Positions 35,250 to 48,460 are shown, counted from the stretch's first letter. The stretch is 64,000 bases of DNA from Athripsodes cinereus (GCA_947579605.1 OX388307.1:16593237-16657236); one strand, 5' to 3'. A program made the numbers and translations. Notes: generated from the sequence alone by a model not told the origin.

Positions 35250-35272
35250 CATATATATATATATATATATAT
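35250..35272. repeat. (AT)n microsatellite
   Basis: A pure TA/AT dinucleotide run of about 22 bases, 95 bases before the assembly gap. Confidence 0.85.
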
Positions 35273-35367
35273 GAAGGTGAAGGTTTTACTCCATTTCACT
35301 GCGTACAGTCGGGCAGAGACTTGGCTCATGCCTTTGCATACGGAACGAGGCTTGGCCGTCACCGGAA

Positions 35368-35567
35368 NNNNNNNNNNNNNNNNNNNNNNNNNNNNNNNNN
35401 NNNNNNNNNNNNNNNNNNNNNNNNNNNNNNNNNNNNNNNNNNNNNNNNNNNNNNNNNNNNNNNNNNNNNNNNNNNNNNNNNNNNNNNNNNNNNNNNNNNN
35501 NNNNNNNNNNNNNNNNNNNNNNNNNNNNNNNNNNNNNNNNNNNNNNNNNNNNNNNNNNNNNNNNNNN
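35368..35567. other. Assembly gap (200 N)
   Basis: Exactly 200 unknown bases. The sequence at 35283-35367 just before it is GC-richer (GCAGAGACTTGGCTCATGCC) and probably part of a repeat that broke the assembly. Apparent open frames across it are meaningless. Confidence 0.98.
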
Positions 35568-35777
35568 TAAGTACTTAAATAAAATATAGGTATGAATAAA
35601 TAAATATTCTTGAGTAAATTTAAAGGTAAACGTAAAAAAAGGCATGCGGAGCTTTTTTGCATGTATGATAGGCACGCGATTGGAAGATGCCTACCCATGA
35701 AGTATGATGAAGGATCAATATACCTACATATTTTCTACTGAATACTTCCTTTTATATAGTATTGGGATATGCTTTCA

Positions 35778-36187
35778 CTGAGAAGAATGGTTGGTAAAAC
35801 GTTGCGAGATAGAGTGAAGAATGAGGATATCAGGAGAATGAGCGGATGTGAGAGGAGTGTTGTGGACAGAATGCGTGTAAACAAGTTGAGATGGTTTGGA
35901 CATGTTGAGCGAATGCAAGATGAAAGGATGACGAAGAGGATGTATTTATCTGAAAGAAGGGGTGTGAGGAAGCGCGGACGTCCAAGAACCACGTGGCTTG
36001 ATCACGTGGACCAAATTCTTAAGGACGGACGCGTGCTGAGTAAGAGAAATCGGCGTGCATGTATGAGAAACTGGATGAATGTAGAGGAAGCGAAAGAAGT
36101 ATGTAAGGATAGATCTATATGGCGTTCCGTTCTCTCTGCCTACCCCTCCTGGGACATGGCGTGAGGGTATAGTATAGTAGTATAGTA
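35778..36187 (+). mobile_element. 5'-truncated TATAG-tailed LINE insertion
   Basis: Perfect 12 bp duplications GATATGCTTTCA (35766-35777 and 36188-36199) enclose a 410 bp insert. It encodes the last part of a non-LTR retrotransposon protein and ends GCGTGAGGGTATAGTATAGTAG. The coding part (to the stop at 36164) reads LRWFGHVERM, RKRGRPRTTWLDHVDQI and WRSVLSAYPSWDMA, a C-terminal tail typical of RTE-like elements. The frame is open across the whole insert, so it is a young but 5'-truncated copy. Confidence 0.88.
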
Positions 36188-36199
36188 GATATGCTTTCA

Positions 36200-37959
36200 T
36201 ATAAAAGTAGAAGAAGAGAATTTGTTCTTCACTTTATATTATGATATTCTACTATGATAACACTGTTATATAATGATGATGTGCAAAAAGAATAAATAAA
36301 TATTGGTTCCTTAATATGAAAATATCTCTATTCTTAAATAAAACAATCTTATTTGTCGTTGTACCTTTTTCTATACATAGCATTCTAAGAAAAATGTAAA
36401 ACTATGAATATGCTGTAATAGAAGGTAAAATGCTTCCATGTTCACGAATATACTAACGTATATGTATACATACTCGTATATAAATATCAACATATTTATA
36501 TTAAACTATAAACACCTAAACACATTTGCATGGTGAGTATGATTTTCTTCAATAATGAAATGGTTAATCTGTCGATCAACTCTATAAACATTTTATTTAC
36601 TATAATATCACATCAAATGATGAAATATAATTATTACAAGGTTTTAAACTGAATACATCGCTCACGTTTACAAAACGAGATATATATTGTATTGAATTGA
36701 GTCTTCTGTATTTTCAAATAGATGGCGTTCGTGATTAAATTTTAGTTATGATCGAGGCGGAAGAAATAATCGAATCGTTAGAAGTTGAGTAACTATACTG
36801 AAAAAAATATCAACGCAGACACGAAACCCGAACATTCTTTGACAATTTTGAAAAATTGCTTCTCCATAAGCAAACTGTTTCATTTAACTTTACTTCAATA
36901 TGGTTTAAATTAATATTGCTAGATATATGTTATAAATTTAAAAATATTTCATGGAACTACGTTTAATATTATGGTTATCGCACTCTTGTTTTCAACAGAA
37001 ATTTATTAATCTAGTAGGTCGCATTAGTGAAAATTTTATAACTTGATTTTGAAAATTAAAAACTTCATAAATACAAATTTACTTTATTGAATATAGGATC
37101 AATATGGTTATTATATTTATGAACACCTCCACGTATCTATTAACTTTATGTTAAAACCCAGATATTTTCAAGGTTTTGAAAGGAAAAATACGCCTATACT
37201 TGTACTAATTGAATCTATATTGACTGGTAACTACGTAAATCAGGTTTATATGACTTATTGATATAATGCGTTTGTATATAGCTCATGTAACGAGTAAAAT
37301 CAATAAAAAATAGTAAAAAATACAATGAATGGTCGATTAAGAGGTTTTGTTGAAAAAAATAAGCTCTTAAAGTTATGTATAGCTAAAATCAACTATCTCT
37401 TAAGTCACATCGCTGATGTGTTCTTTTTGGAAGTTGGCCCCTTTTATGATGATGTAAACCAACCCTCTTTCCTTCTAGTAATGATGTCTCTTATACAGTT
37501 GACTTGAGCAGAACACACACATACTACTTGTATCTCATTCACAATGCCGTCAATATTGTATAAAATATTAAAACAACATTTAAACCTATGGTAAAAAGTT
37601 AAAGTAACTCGATCAATACGGTAGCTTTCTGATATATATTTCTGATGTTCATTTAAAAAAAAGAAAAAAAGCCTTATTGAAAAAATGAATTTTAAATATA
37701 AACTCTTTATATTTATGTTTTTGACGTGGCCAGTTATTGAGACCGATCAATGCACTCTTTACCCTAGACACGCACGGAAAATTAAGTTAATACGGAACTG
37801 TGATTAAAATCCTGTTTTCATAACTCAGTAATATTACTAACTTTAGATACGTATTTAGTTAATTTGTCTGTTCAGTTCATAAATAAGGCGTAGATAATTT
37901 ATCTGTCTTTTCTGTATCTGGATATTTGTTATAAACAATTTATTTGTTACAATCTTATA
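36200..37959. other. AT-rich DNA, no gene recognised
   Basis: No supported gene or repeat was recognised. Short open frames such as the one near 37325 have no domain or splice context. Confidence 0.4.
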
Positions 37960-38035
37960 CGCCTTTCATATTAAGCTAAAAGCTTGTTTCGTGAAAGAGG
38001 AATTTGCCAGCACCTGGGATCGAACCGCGCATAAA
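37960..38035 (-). repeat. tRNA-SINE-like fragment shared with 20336-20405
   Basis: On the minus strand GCGCGGTTCGATCCCAGGTG contains a pol III B-box-like core. It runs into GGCAAATTCCTCTTTCACG and CAAGCTTTTAGCTTAATATG, the body shared with 20336-20405. No A box could be assigned. Confidence 0.55.
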
Positions 38036-38221
38036 TAATAGATCCATGAATTTTCGCTAAACTTTATTTTTATTTAAAAAAAAAATCTGAAATCTCAGTA
38101 AAGCAGCTATATAAATCACTGGAGTATTTTTTTATTGTGATCATATTGATGTTCGTACTTCTATTAGATATTAAGTAATTTATTCATTACAAAATATTTT
38201 ATACTATATTATTATTAAATT

Positions 38222-38660
38222 ATACCCTCACAACATTTCCGAAGTGAGGTAGGGAGAGAGAACGAAATGCGATATACATAGATCAATCCTTACATTGATA
38301 CAATTTTTCATGCGCGCACAATGAATTCTCTTACTCAACAAACGCCCTTACATGAGAATTTGATCCATGTGATTAAACCAAAATGTGATTCTTGGACGCT
38401 CTCGCTTCCTTCAACTCCTTTTTCAGATAAACATATCCTCATTGTCATCCTTTCCTCATCCATCTATTCCACATATCCAAGCCACCGTAACTTATTTACA
38501 CGCATTCTTTCACACCTCTCCTCTTGCATTCGCTCATTCTTCTAATATCCTCATTTGTCACTCTATCACGAAATGTTTTATCAACCATTCTTCTCAGCGA
38601 TCGCATTTCCTCTGGATTTAATCAATTGTCGTACTTCTTCATCTACGTCCATATTTCGTA
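38222..38660 (-). pseudogene. Degenerate TATAG-tailed LINE copy
   Basis: ATACCCTCACAACATTTCCGAAGTGAGGTAGG is the tail side. Further right come CTTACTCAACAAACGCCC, GCATTCGCTCATTCTTCTAATATCC and CTATCACGAAATGTTTTATC, in the order of the LINE at 60361-60835, whose coding sense is minus. Substitutions and frameshifts close the protein frame. The last 25 bp are repeated as an inverted copy at about 38666-38690. Confidence 0.75.
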
Positions 38661-38690
38661 CTTTTGGACGTACATAGATGAAGAAGTATA

Positions 38691-39539
38691 ATGCAAAAGT
38701 GACACACTCATTCATTCGTCTGATATCATTTTTATGAAAATGTTTCACCTGAAGACTAGAATTGCTTGAAGATTTATAAAACCATGCAATAAATCAAGCA
38801 ATGTTGATGATACTAATTCACAATATTTAGTATTTTTTGTTTGATGTAGGTTACAATATGAGTTTATTTTCTGATAGATTTGAAATCGACCGTATGTGAA
38901 AGTATTAGGTAACAATCTCACAGCTATGTACGTTACTATTATATTATCTAGAGTCGCTGCTGCCAACCTACAGAGCCATATTACATACATAATATGTATG
39001 TTCAATACTCAACAATAATAATATCATGTATATATGGCTCAGTATATTATGTAGATATACATTAATATCACAATAGGTATTTCATCTTAACACAAACAAT
39101 GCTGCTGCATAAAGTCAACTATTTCACTCATAAAAACATGTACAATATTATATTTAAGATTGCCCACCTACTGATACGAGCATTTAAACTAGCATAGATT
39201 GTAAAATTACTTCATGACAAATACCTATATCTCTACATATTATATCTTTCACCTCCTATACCCTCCACACGTAGGGATTGTTGCGACAATATAAATTTAC
39301 ACGCTGTGAAATACTTTTTTACTGTGAGATAAAAAAGTGACCACAATATGTAACACTGCCAAAGATAATATGCAACTGTCTTACACGTTCCTAGAGCAAT
39401 GTGCAGATACACAATAGACATAGGTAGGTGTATTAATATGTATCAAATTTGTTTCACAAAGAAACACCTGATTTGCCGTCCAAACACGAAGTGGTAGATA
39501 AGTAAGCATATCAATAAAGTATAAGCACTCGTATCGGTC
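38691..39539. other. AT-rich DNA, no gene recognised
   Basis: Only short, domain-free open frames were seen. Confidence 0.4.
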
Positions 39540-39770
39540 TTATAGAGTTAGCAGCCACTTCTTGTCCCCCCTCTATAGGAGAGCACTGGAAGGCTCTATC
39601 ATTCAGTCAGAACCGCATGACGGACGAGAACGATCGCGAATACCACTTTCCCGCGCATTGCTCGCCGCCATTTTGATAAGAAAACTGTACCAAAAAACAA
39701 ATTTGAAAATAAACCGGCCCATTGAGAGTGAGATTGTAAGAGACACGAATTTTGTTATACTAAATTTAAA
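39540..39770. promoter_or_regulatory. CpG-rich island, possible promoter or 5' exon
   Basis: In strongly AT-depressed surroundings this patch has many CG dinucleotides (CGGACGAGAACGATCGCGAA, CCCGCGCATTGCTCGCCGCC) and an initiator-like TCAGTC. On the minus strand AAAATGGCGGC matches the YY1/Pho site often found just downstream of start sites, and its ATG opens 23 codons (MAASNARESG...). No spliced gene could be built on either strand, so the role is open. Confidence 0.4.
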
Positions 39771-42700
39771 ACTGCTTTCGATTTCTTTTGTGTTTTTATT
39801 TGTTAATCGGTTCATTTAGCTGTCGCGTTAAATAATCGATATTGTTGTAATTTATGTTTATTGAAACGTATTTCTGTTTTATATACCTATTAATATTATT
39901 CTTGTTGCTACAGTTTCTTGATATGAGCATGTTGTAATGTTGATTGAATTGATCTATAATAATTGATATTAGTGTCATTATTGGAATACTATGGATTTAT
40001 TTCCCTATACACAATGATATCTGTTGCAATTTAATTGGATTTGAACGTGTTTTTACATCTTTGACAGCTGTATGTAAATAAGTAGTAGAAAATACCAAAT
40101 ACAAAGAGGTATAGTAAACATATTATGCACTAACATGCACAAAAATAAGTAATAAAAGCATATTACGTAGCACATTTGTAAGAAAAATTGTAACTTTATA
40201 ATATTTTATGCACCACAGAGTATATACCTCCTATGAATTAATAAATATTTGATATTTTTGAAGTATATATGTAGGTGGTTTTTCCAGAAAAAGATGCATC
40301 TTAAAAAGAATTGTCAGGTTATTGTCATTATTAAATCGGTACCTTGTATACCTCAATATTTTTTTTTATTTATATTAGAATCTTTTTATAAGATTTCATT
40401 ATAACAAAAAGCTATAATAACGCAGTTTTTTGAAGAAAAAAATATTGAGTAGTTATTGTTATGTTTTAGAATAAAAATTATATGTTTCCATGTTGTAGGT
40501 AAGCGTTGTATTCAGTGAGAAAATTACTTCCTACAAGAGTATTAAAAACCACTTTTCTTATGTATATAATAACTACATATGTAAATACAATATGCAATAT
40601 GTAAATGTATCTTTATTAATTATTTAGCATATACACGGTTACGACTTTTGTGTGTTGTCAAATGCAAATAAAAATAAGTTTGCGAAAAGTTGATCTAATT
40701 ATTTTATTCCAGTAGGTATAAATTTGAGTCATTATCATCAAATGCCCTGCATAGGGTTGGAATTAACACTGATTTAGTGAAAATTTACTTCTATCTACGA
40801 CATTTAAAATCACTCAGACATCATAACGGAATTGTTGTATTGTAAAAAAAGGGCATTTAAAGAATCTTACATGCTCGAGGAACGGGTATGTAAAAATAAT
40901 ACGGATATTTTCAAAGCATTAACCAATCTGGATTATTCGCCGAGACAGAAGATCTCTGCTAAAGTACAGAATATATCTACCTTTGGCCTTTTACAAACTT
41001 AAGGTTACATTATACATATATATGTATAATTAATCATTGACATAAATTCACGTGGCTCGATTTCCTGAAGATATCCTTACAAGTCTCGCGAAAGTAGTTA
41101 AGTTGGTAACGACAGTTTCACCATGGCAAAGTATCTACATAATACATTTCTTTTCTATTTCGTTTGTTGAATATAGTTAAATGTCAGACGCTGTTTAGGT
41201 TACAGTTACTTCATATGATTGTGATGTTCATTTAAGTGTTCATATACAATTCGAATTAATAGATATTGGAAAATCTGCACATTTATCTGTAAATTTCAAC
41301 ATCACATTTTTTTATTCACATAATCCAAATATTTTATTTCTCCTTAAAAAGCACTATTATGAAATGACATATTATACCGTAGGCTGTAGGGTACACATTT
41401 ACATTTCGTTATTTTCTTTAGATGTTGGTAGAAGTTCAAGAGTTATATCATTCTTGCAGGCAATTTATTTACCTTGAATAGTCAATCACCTGACATTATC
41501 ATCACCCCTGGCGCTCTGCCCAAAATGTTATAGATTTCTCTAGCTCTTGCTAAATATAAGCAAGACTCTGATAGGTAATACGTACATACCATTATTAATT
41601 TATCTAGTTGAGTAAAAAAAACGCTATTTTAATTATACTTTATCTCATTCAGTTGCCCGCTATTAGGTTGGTATTTTTTAAATTTCACAATATGAAGTGA
41701 AGTTTGGTTAAATAAGAAAACAATCAACAGACTCTGATTAGCTAAACAGCATTGCTAGTTTTTTTGTTGTTGAAAAATACTATTCTATTGCGACAGATTA
41801 AATATAGAAATATAATTTTATATGAATGATAAACGCGTGTGTTGGGTTGTCCCTAATGAAGAATTTTGAAAAGACGATACTCAAAACCAAAACAATAAAA
41901 TATCGAAATATTGCTTGATTGCACAAGCATAAATGTATCGAATTTAAAAAAAAAAGTCTCCTGACCTCTGAGATATCCGGAAGGGGTAAAAGATATATAT
42001 TCATAAATGTATTTAAGATTGGAAAATGTGATGGAAGTGCGAGTGAATCTTGATCTAATCCTCAATGTTTAAAGTGGCGTAATGCAAGACACCTACTTAA
42101 CAGGTAATGACAGTCTGTTTACATACATTGCTAACAAACTACAGGCTATTTCATACTTTTTTTATCTGATTACGATGGCGATAGAGTGCAATCTTCATGG
42201 TTTCTGCTATGAAAAGAGAAGTATGACATTACTTTATACATTGACTCACTATATTGCATATTATCGAGTAATGTCTTCATACAAGTTTTTCAAAAGAAGA
42301 CACCTCGATGAATGATATAATATAATAATAGATGATATTGTGTATAAAAACCAGTTTTATTAAAATATACAACTGAAAATTGTACACACGAACATTATAA
42401 TGTAGAATAACATTATAAACACACGAGTTTTGTTGCCACATCCACTAGTTCACCTTTCTGTGATTGCTAACTTACTATTTGTACATCGACCATTCTGCCG
42501 CTTATTTTATTATTATGCCTTACATTGGATATATTTTTTGGTTTATGTAATTAAAAATTTATCTGATTTATTACACCCGGTCACATTATAGATTTTAGCA
42601 AATAAATTTACAAGAAAACAAGTTTTTTCTTCTGATATTTATTACATACCTAAATGAATGAATGTATGCAGTTTACCTGGACATTATTTATTACTTTCTC

Positions 42701-45700
42701 AGATAACAAACCTTTATTGTATGTTTTAATAATAACGTTATATGTACACTAGTTGACAATGTGTGTTATTAATATAACAACAATCTCGTTATCTCGTAAA
42801 TTTTTAAAAACAAAATATTTTAAAGAAAACTCTTAGATATAACTTGAATTATCTTTACTCCACGTACTTGGACATTTACTAACTCACCTAATTCACTTTA
42901 GCAAGATGTATCTTTATAATAATTATTCTAGAACGCGTATTACCACATTCATTAATATATACAGTACATTTAATTTTCAATGTGTATTTGTTTAAATTTT
43001 ATTATATCAAAATATTGAATTAAGATTCAAATAATTTCTCATCCCTATCATCAGCATATACATTAATATTATATTTTCATTGCACAGGAAATGTAACTAT
43101 ACCTTTGTATGCACAGTTTTCTCGCAGCCCCGTGGGTATAAAAAGCAAACCCGTCACAGATGATTGAGAGTTTTATACAATCAATTTCATGTGTAATTTT
43201 ATGTTAATGTTTGAGGAACCAATGCAATAAGTGTAAATATTGGTTCATACATATTTATGAGTAGAAATAACATTATAATATAGACACCTTCACACACAAA
43301 ATATCTACCTGTAATTATAATATGTATGTGGGTATATATAAACAATTCCAATACACATTTATTTTATAATATTTATATTATGTACTCACATACATACGCA
43401 TATTATTGTACAGTAGTCGACCTTCTAAAATGGACGTGTTACTTACCACTACTTACAATATTCCACTAAATACATAACATTACAATCATATTCTCATACG
43501 TACCTATACTAAGAGTATAAAGGCAATCAACTGTTTGAAATTAAATGAAACTTTATCGCTCTCATATTACATAGTATTAATCCATATAACATTTTTGATA
43601 TTATTTATCAACATGACAGAAGTTCATAAGGATTGTGTTATAATAAAATTATGGATAGTCTTAGACAAATTAATTAAATAAACATACTCGTATATCACGA
43701 TTCAAAATGTCAGATCACTTCAGTGTAATTATTTCTAAAGAATTATTATGAATGATTGTTTTAACTGCTCGCACGCGATGAGATAATTTGGCGATTGTTT
43801 TAATTAGTCACCTTGAAAAATCAACAGGATAAATTTCGTGTATAACAGTACATTACAAATCTAATACGTACATCAAAAATAGGTATAAATTAATTAACAC
43901 GTTTTTTGCATTTATACTTTAATTTTGATATGTCCGATGTCTTTGATAACGGAGCGTAAATCTTGTTAATAAAATGATAATAATAATACTTTATTAAATA
44001 AATAAAAATTTAAAACATCTATTTTTATTACTATGGTATATTAGTATAATGCCTGTATTTAATCACTTTATTCAAATAAGTATCCTAATTGAATTTTATT
44101 AATAAGTTAACTAGCTCATGTATTTATATTACTTGAAATAGATTTTGATTTTTGTTTCCCCCCCCCTTAAGTATAAATAAACCATGAAAATTCAAAAAGA
44201 CAGAAACGAAATCTAATTCAGTGCAGAATAACTCTCATTAGGTTCCAAGTTATATTATAGATATTCAGTTTTACATTTTTATGCACAGTTTTTTTCCCTT
44301 CAAAACACACGATTACGTAGTATTAATAAGTAATTGATACTAGCATAAACTAAATTTCCTTTCAAAAGAAAACTTCATTACTTCTGACCAATCTATTGAT
44401 ACATATTTATGTAAATTTTGCATAATGTATTTTATTCAAAACTGTTTCGTAAGAGTATATATGCAAGTTTATACGCCATATTATATTGAATGTTTGTAGA
44501 TTGATAATAATGTAATATGTTTGGATATGGTTTGCGTAGGAGTAAGAACTTTTCTCGGTATCACTACATTGCACTGTATTGGTGAATGTAAATCAGACAA
44601 CGAAGTCATTATAATGCACAGCATGTAACATCCACAAACATCACTATTTCTACATACATACATACATAGGTACTACGATATTTCGTAGAAGGGATAGCTA
44701 ACTAAATTATGCAAACCATTATACCAAAACCTCTCTTGAATTGTAATAACACAAATATCTGCGATGTACTTACTTACTTACTGTATGTGATATCGCATAT
44801 TCAACCAAAAAAGAAAACATCTTTGAAATAATATTCTACGGTATCCTTTCGCCCACCTGACTTTTGTTTATTTTGTTTTTTACTAGAAGCATTATGGTGT
44901 GATAAATGCAATAGATAGGTATATATTGTTTTCAAAGTTTAGGGTTACGCAATGTTAAATTAAATGTTAAGTTTGCTACTTATTAAATACATAGGTTTTT
45001 GGTAAATGATATTATGATAGGTACGATTAAATTATTCATAACACTAAAATGGTGATGATTGTGGATTGTTGAATCTAATTAAAGTTATCACGCATTCAAA
45101 TTTAAAGAGTAAGCACTTTTAATATTCTGATTTTAATGACCGAGAAATATTTCAAACTATAAATTATTGAAAATGTTGGAAGCGGAATAAAAACGTGTTT
45201 TCACTAAATCGTTTTATCAATGTTTTTTTTTTCTTATATTGGACTATTGCTGCATCAATATCAGATTATTTTGGTGGTACGCAAATGACATCAAGTATAG
45301 TAGGAAGATTCTAGCCGGAAGGCAAATTTCTTATTTGCATCCATTGCAATTTGGACTGTATGCTATAATATTTATATGAACCACACTATTAATAAATAAT
45401 TCGGATAATATTTGCAATCATAATAAAACTATTCGATTTCTCGTATATATTTTAATAAATGATCAAATAACAAATGTTTACTGTGTTTAGAATATGTTTT
45501 TTTTTTTTACTTAAGTTTGATCTTTTCAATCTACTACATCCAACAATAAATTTATAGAACAGTATTTAAATATTACACTTAATTTTGTAATCCTAGTACG
45601 TTAATCAAATTTCCATAATCTTATTTAATTTCTTTTTTATTCATTCAAGATTTCATCCATGTGTCATCTTGTCGTGACTGTGTCATCATGAGTTTATTAA

Positions 45701-46194
45701 GATGGCCTGTCCACATAATAATTTGTATGTAGTTATGTACCTAATGTACCATTATTGTTAGCCTTGAGTTATATATCTAAACATAAGCGCATCTAATTGC
45801 AGACAGTACTCATTTCTTAAAAGTAAATTAAACATTATCATTACCTACTTAGATTACAATTTGTACTTTTATATGTAGGTATATATTTTTTGTCTCCATT
45901 GTGAACTGCCATAAGAAGTTACGTAAAGTTCTAAAGAGTTATTGCAAATTTCAACATTAGTGTCAACAATTCATTAACATTTTATAATGTGAGCGATGAA
46001 CGAATGCAATCTTCAGCGACCATAATACATATAATTAATTATATTTAAATATATTTCTACACCATTCATTTGACACCGTCTGTCTGGTATGGAAATAATT
46101 TAATAAATATATTTCACTCGTTCTGAAAAATAGTATATAAACAACAATACTTTGAAACCTGCGCAATGTGCCTTCGTATCCTAATTTGTAAATG
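39771..46194. other. Long AT-rich region, no gene recognised
   Basis: No coding exon or recognisable element was found in 6.4 kb. The one notable spot is GGGTATAAAAAGC at about 43135-43147, a good TATA-box sequence in a small GC-richer patch, but no coding exon follows it. Confidence 0.4.
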
Positions 46195-46450
46195 CATTGA
46201 TATACCTACAGAGTATGAAGGTCCTGAGTTGAAATCCCGCTGAGAGCGATATGTTTTACAGTGAAAGAAGAACTAATACTGAACTAAATCAATCGCAAAC
46301 GAAATGATGGTCTTGGGAAGAACAGAATTCTAAAAACTAATACTGAAAAACATACAGAGAAAAGGTAGAATAGGTGAACATTTCCTAGAGTAAAGCGCGC
46401 TTAAACCAGCCAAAAGCCAATTAGTAAGCATTGAAACACCTTATTCTCCT
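46195..46450 (+). repeat. Degraded copy of the tRNA-derived SINE
   Basis: GAGTTGAAATCCC is a decayed B box. It is followed by AGAAAAGGTAGAATAGGTGAAC, GTAAAGCGCGCTTAAACCAGCC and GCATTGAAACACC, the same block order as in 34945-35205. The A box side is lost. Confidence 0.7.
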
Positions 46451-47162
46451 TTTTGATATTCAAAAAAATGATTCGTAGTATCAGTTTGCAGTGTGTCTTT
46501 CGATAATAATATATATGTCATAGGTATATATTAAATTTACACTTTTAATCTTTTCTCTTTTGAAGCATCTATTAATGATTATAAGAAGAAGCTCAATTTT
46601 TTGTTTGTCTCGTTATTAAAAACTGTGTATGATCACATATTATGCAATCACTTAGATCGGTTTATTTATAAATTAATTATTTTTGGAAAATTTGATTATA
46701 AATGATTGTCCAATACAACAGAATCAACTTTTTCATGTTTGAAAAGTGCAACGTCGTGATTAATAGTTATTAATATGATAGCACGAAGGCTCGATAAAAA
46801 ATGTTGTTTAATGTCACGTAAAGATATCTGCCATGCTGTGGAGCGTATAAAGACTAGGTACAGCGCATATTGCACGGAGGATGAAGATTAGAGCGGGAGC
46901 CATCAGCTGGCAATGACTGATGAAGATGAGTGGATGGTTGAGAGAGAAACGGAATTCTAACAATGGAAATCTTATGTGAGGATACGCTTCGTGAGCACAC
47001 GCGATGTTTACTAACAGGGATTACATATATTTAGCAAAATTATGTTATTATATTTCATTGATTGATTACTATATGCTGGACTCTTGTATGACATTCGTTA
47101 CAATATTTTAATACCTACGAATATTTACAATAAGTATTTTGAAAGCTCTAATGAGTTGTTTA
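46451..47162. other. No gene recognised
   Basis: Mostly AT-rich. The stretch 46840-46975 is richer in GC (GAGCGGGAGCCATCAGCTGG) and may be a LINE relic, but no frame was convincing. Confidence 0.35.
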
Positions 47163-47164
47163 TA

Positions 47165-48460
47165 AAGGGTTTTTCAACAAGGACTTTGTTTTTTAAAACA
47201 AAATAAAACAAAAAAAATGGATGAAGATGATTAAAATTTTTATTGAATTACAAAGAGAAAAGTTTGGCAATTATGCTTGAAAAATGATATCTGACAAATG
47301 TCCACCACGAGCACGCTGACAGATGTCGATTCTTTCATCAAAGTTTTTAATCACTTTTTGGCAAAATGGCGGGACTATTTCGCTAATCACATCACGGATT
47401 TTGAGTTTTAAGGCTGCAATCGATTCGATTGGCTCCGTATAGACTCTGTCCTTAACATAGCCCCACAAAAAATAATCCAGTGGCGTTAAATCACACGATC
47501 TGGCTGGCCACTTAACAGCTGAGTTTCGTGAAATCATGCGATCGGGAAATTTGGTTTGAAATAAATTGATCGTTTCATTGGCTGTGTGACATGTGGCACC
47601 GTCCTGTTGAAACCACATGTCAGTGATATCCACGTCATCAATAATAGGCCAAAATTGAGTTGTCAACATCTTGCGATAGCGTGATCCATTGACCGTTACC
47701 GCATTTCCAGTCTCATCTTCGAAAAAAAACGGCCCAATCACGCCTCCAGACCACATAGCGCACCATACAGTGACACGCTGAGCATGCAACGGCTTCTCAA
47801 TAATTGCTCTAGGATTTTCAGAAGCCCAAATGCGGCAATTTTGCTTGTTGACGTACCCTGACAAGTGAAAATGGGCTTCGTCTGAAAAAATGATTTTTTC
47901 AGAAAAACCAGCGGGTTGTTCCTGAATGAATTGAGCGAATCTACGGCGATTTGAATGGTCGTTCGGCTTCAATTCCTGCACCAGTTGAACCTTGTAAGGC
48001 TTCAAAGCCAAATCCTTACGCAAAATTCGCCATGTGGTGGTTTTGGATAACCCCAATTGTCGAGAACGTCGAGGAATTGACAAATTTGGATCTGCTTCAA
48101 CACTGTGGCTCACGGCTGCGATGTTTTCAGTTGAACGACCCGGTCGTACACGCGTTGGTGTTAACACATTTTGTATCGAGCCTGTCGACTCAAATTTAGC
48201 GACCAAATTCTTAATAGCGGTCTCAGAAGGACGATTATGTTGTCCGAAAATATCACGAATTTGACGAAATGTCACTTTAGCAGAACCACCATTTTCATAA
48301 TGGATTTTAATTATTTTAATGCGATTTTCAAGCGAAATTGAATTCATTGCAACAATTGCCAATGCATCCACTACGAATACGTCAAAAAATTAAATGTCAA
48401 AACTATCATGTTGCTGGTGTTGCCACAATTAAAAAACAAAGTTCTTGTTGAACAACCCTT
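47165..48460 (-). mobile_element. Complete mariner-type DNA transposon (DD41D)
   Basis: The 1296 bp element has 32 bp terminal inverted repeats (47165-47196 and 48429-48460) starting AAGGGTTTTTCAACAAGG and AAGGGTTGTTCAACAAGA, with two mismatches. TA dinucleotides at 47163-47164 and 48461-48462 are the expected target duplication of the Tc1/mariner superfamily. One uninterrupted transposase gene fills the interior. All parts for autonomous movement appear to be present. Confidence 0.95.
47271..48371 (-). CDS. Mariner transposase, DD41D type, full length
   Basis: A 366 aa protein that would cut out and reinsert the element. The N-terminal part (about 10-130) holds two helix-turn-helix regions: a GQHNRPSETAIKNLVAKF recognition-helix segment (43-60) and a second one around SRQLGLSKTTTWRILRK (103-119, close to homeodomain-like HTH). 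The catalytic triad is D164 (FSDEAHF), D257 (QQDGATCH) and D299 (TPLDYFLWG). The 41 residues between the last two place it in the DD41D group, distinct from DD34D mariner and DD34E Tc1. Length and continuity match active members. It uses the first ATG, 89 bp inside the right end. Start at Met9 (MNSISLE) is also plausible. Confidence 0.93.
   Translation of the reverse strand: MDALAIVAMNSISLENRIKIIKIHYENGGSAKVTFRQIRDIFGQHNRPSETAIKNLVAKFESTGSIQNVLTPTRVRPGRSTENIAAVSHSVEADPNLSIPRRSRQLGLSKTTTWRILRKDLALKPYKVQLVQELKPNDHSNRRRFAQFIQEQPAGFSEKIIFSDEAHFHLSGYVNKQNCRIWASENPRAIIEKPLHAQRVTVWCAMWSGGVIGPFFFEDETGNAVTVNGSRYRKMLTTQFWPIIDDVDITDMWFQQDGATCHTANETINLFQTKFPDRMISRNSAVKWPARSCDLTPLDYFLWGYVKDRVYTEPIESIAALKLKIRDVISEIVPPFCQKVIKNFDERIDICQRARGGHLSDIIFQA

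Noticed and set aside
35223..35698. Open frames spanning the N block
   Set aside because: They cross 200 unknown bases and have no meaning.
43135..43210. TATA-box promoter for an unseen cuticle gene
   Set aside because: The TATA sequence is good, but the following ATG codons run into stops and no small signal-peptide exon with a donor was found.
47951..48264. Plus-strand open frames inside the mariner
   Set aside because: They are opposite the intact transposase and have no independent support.
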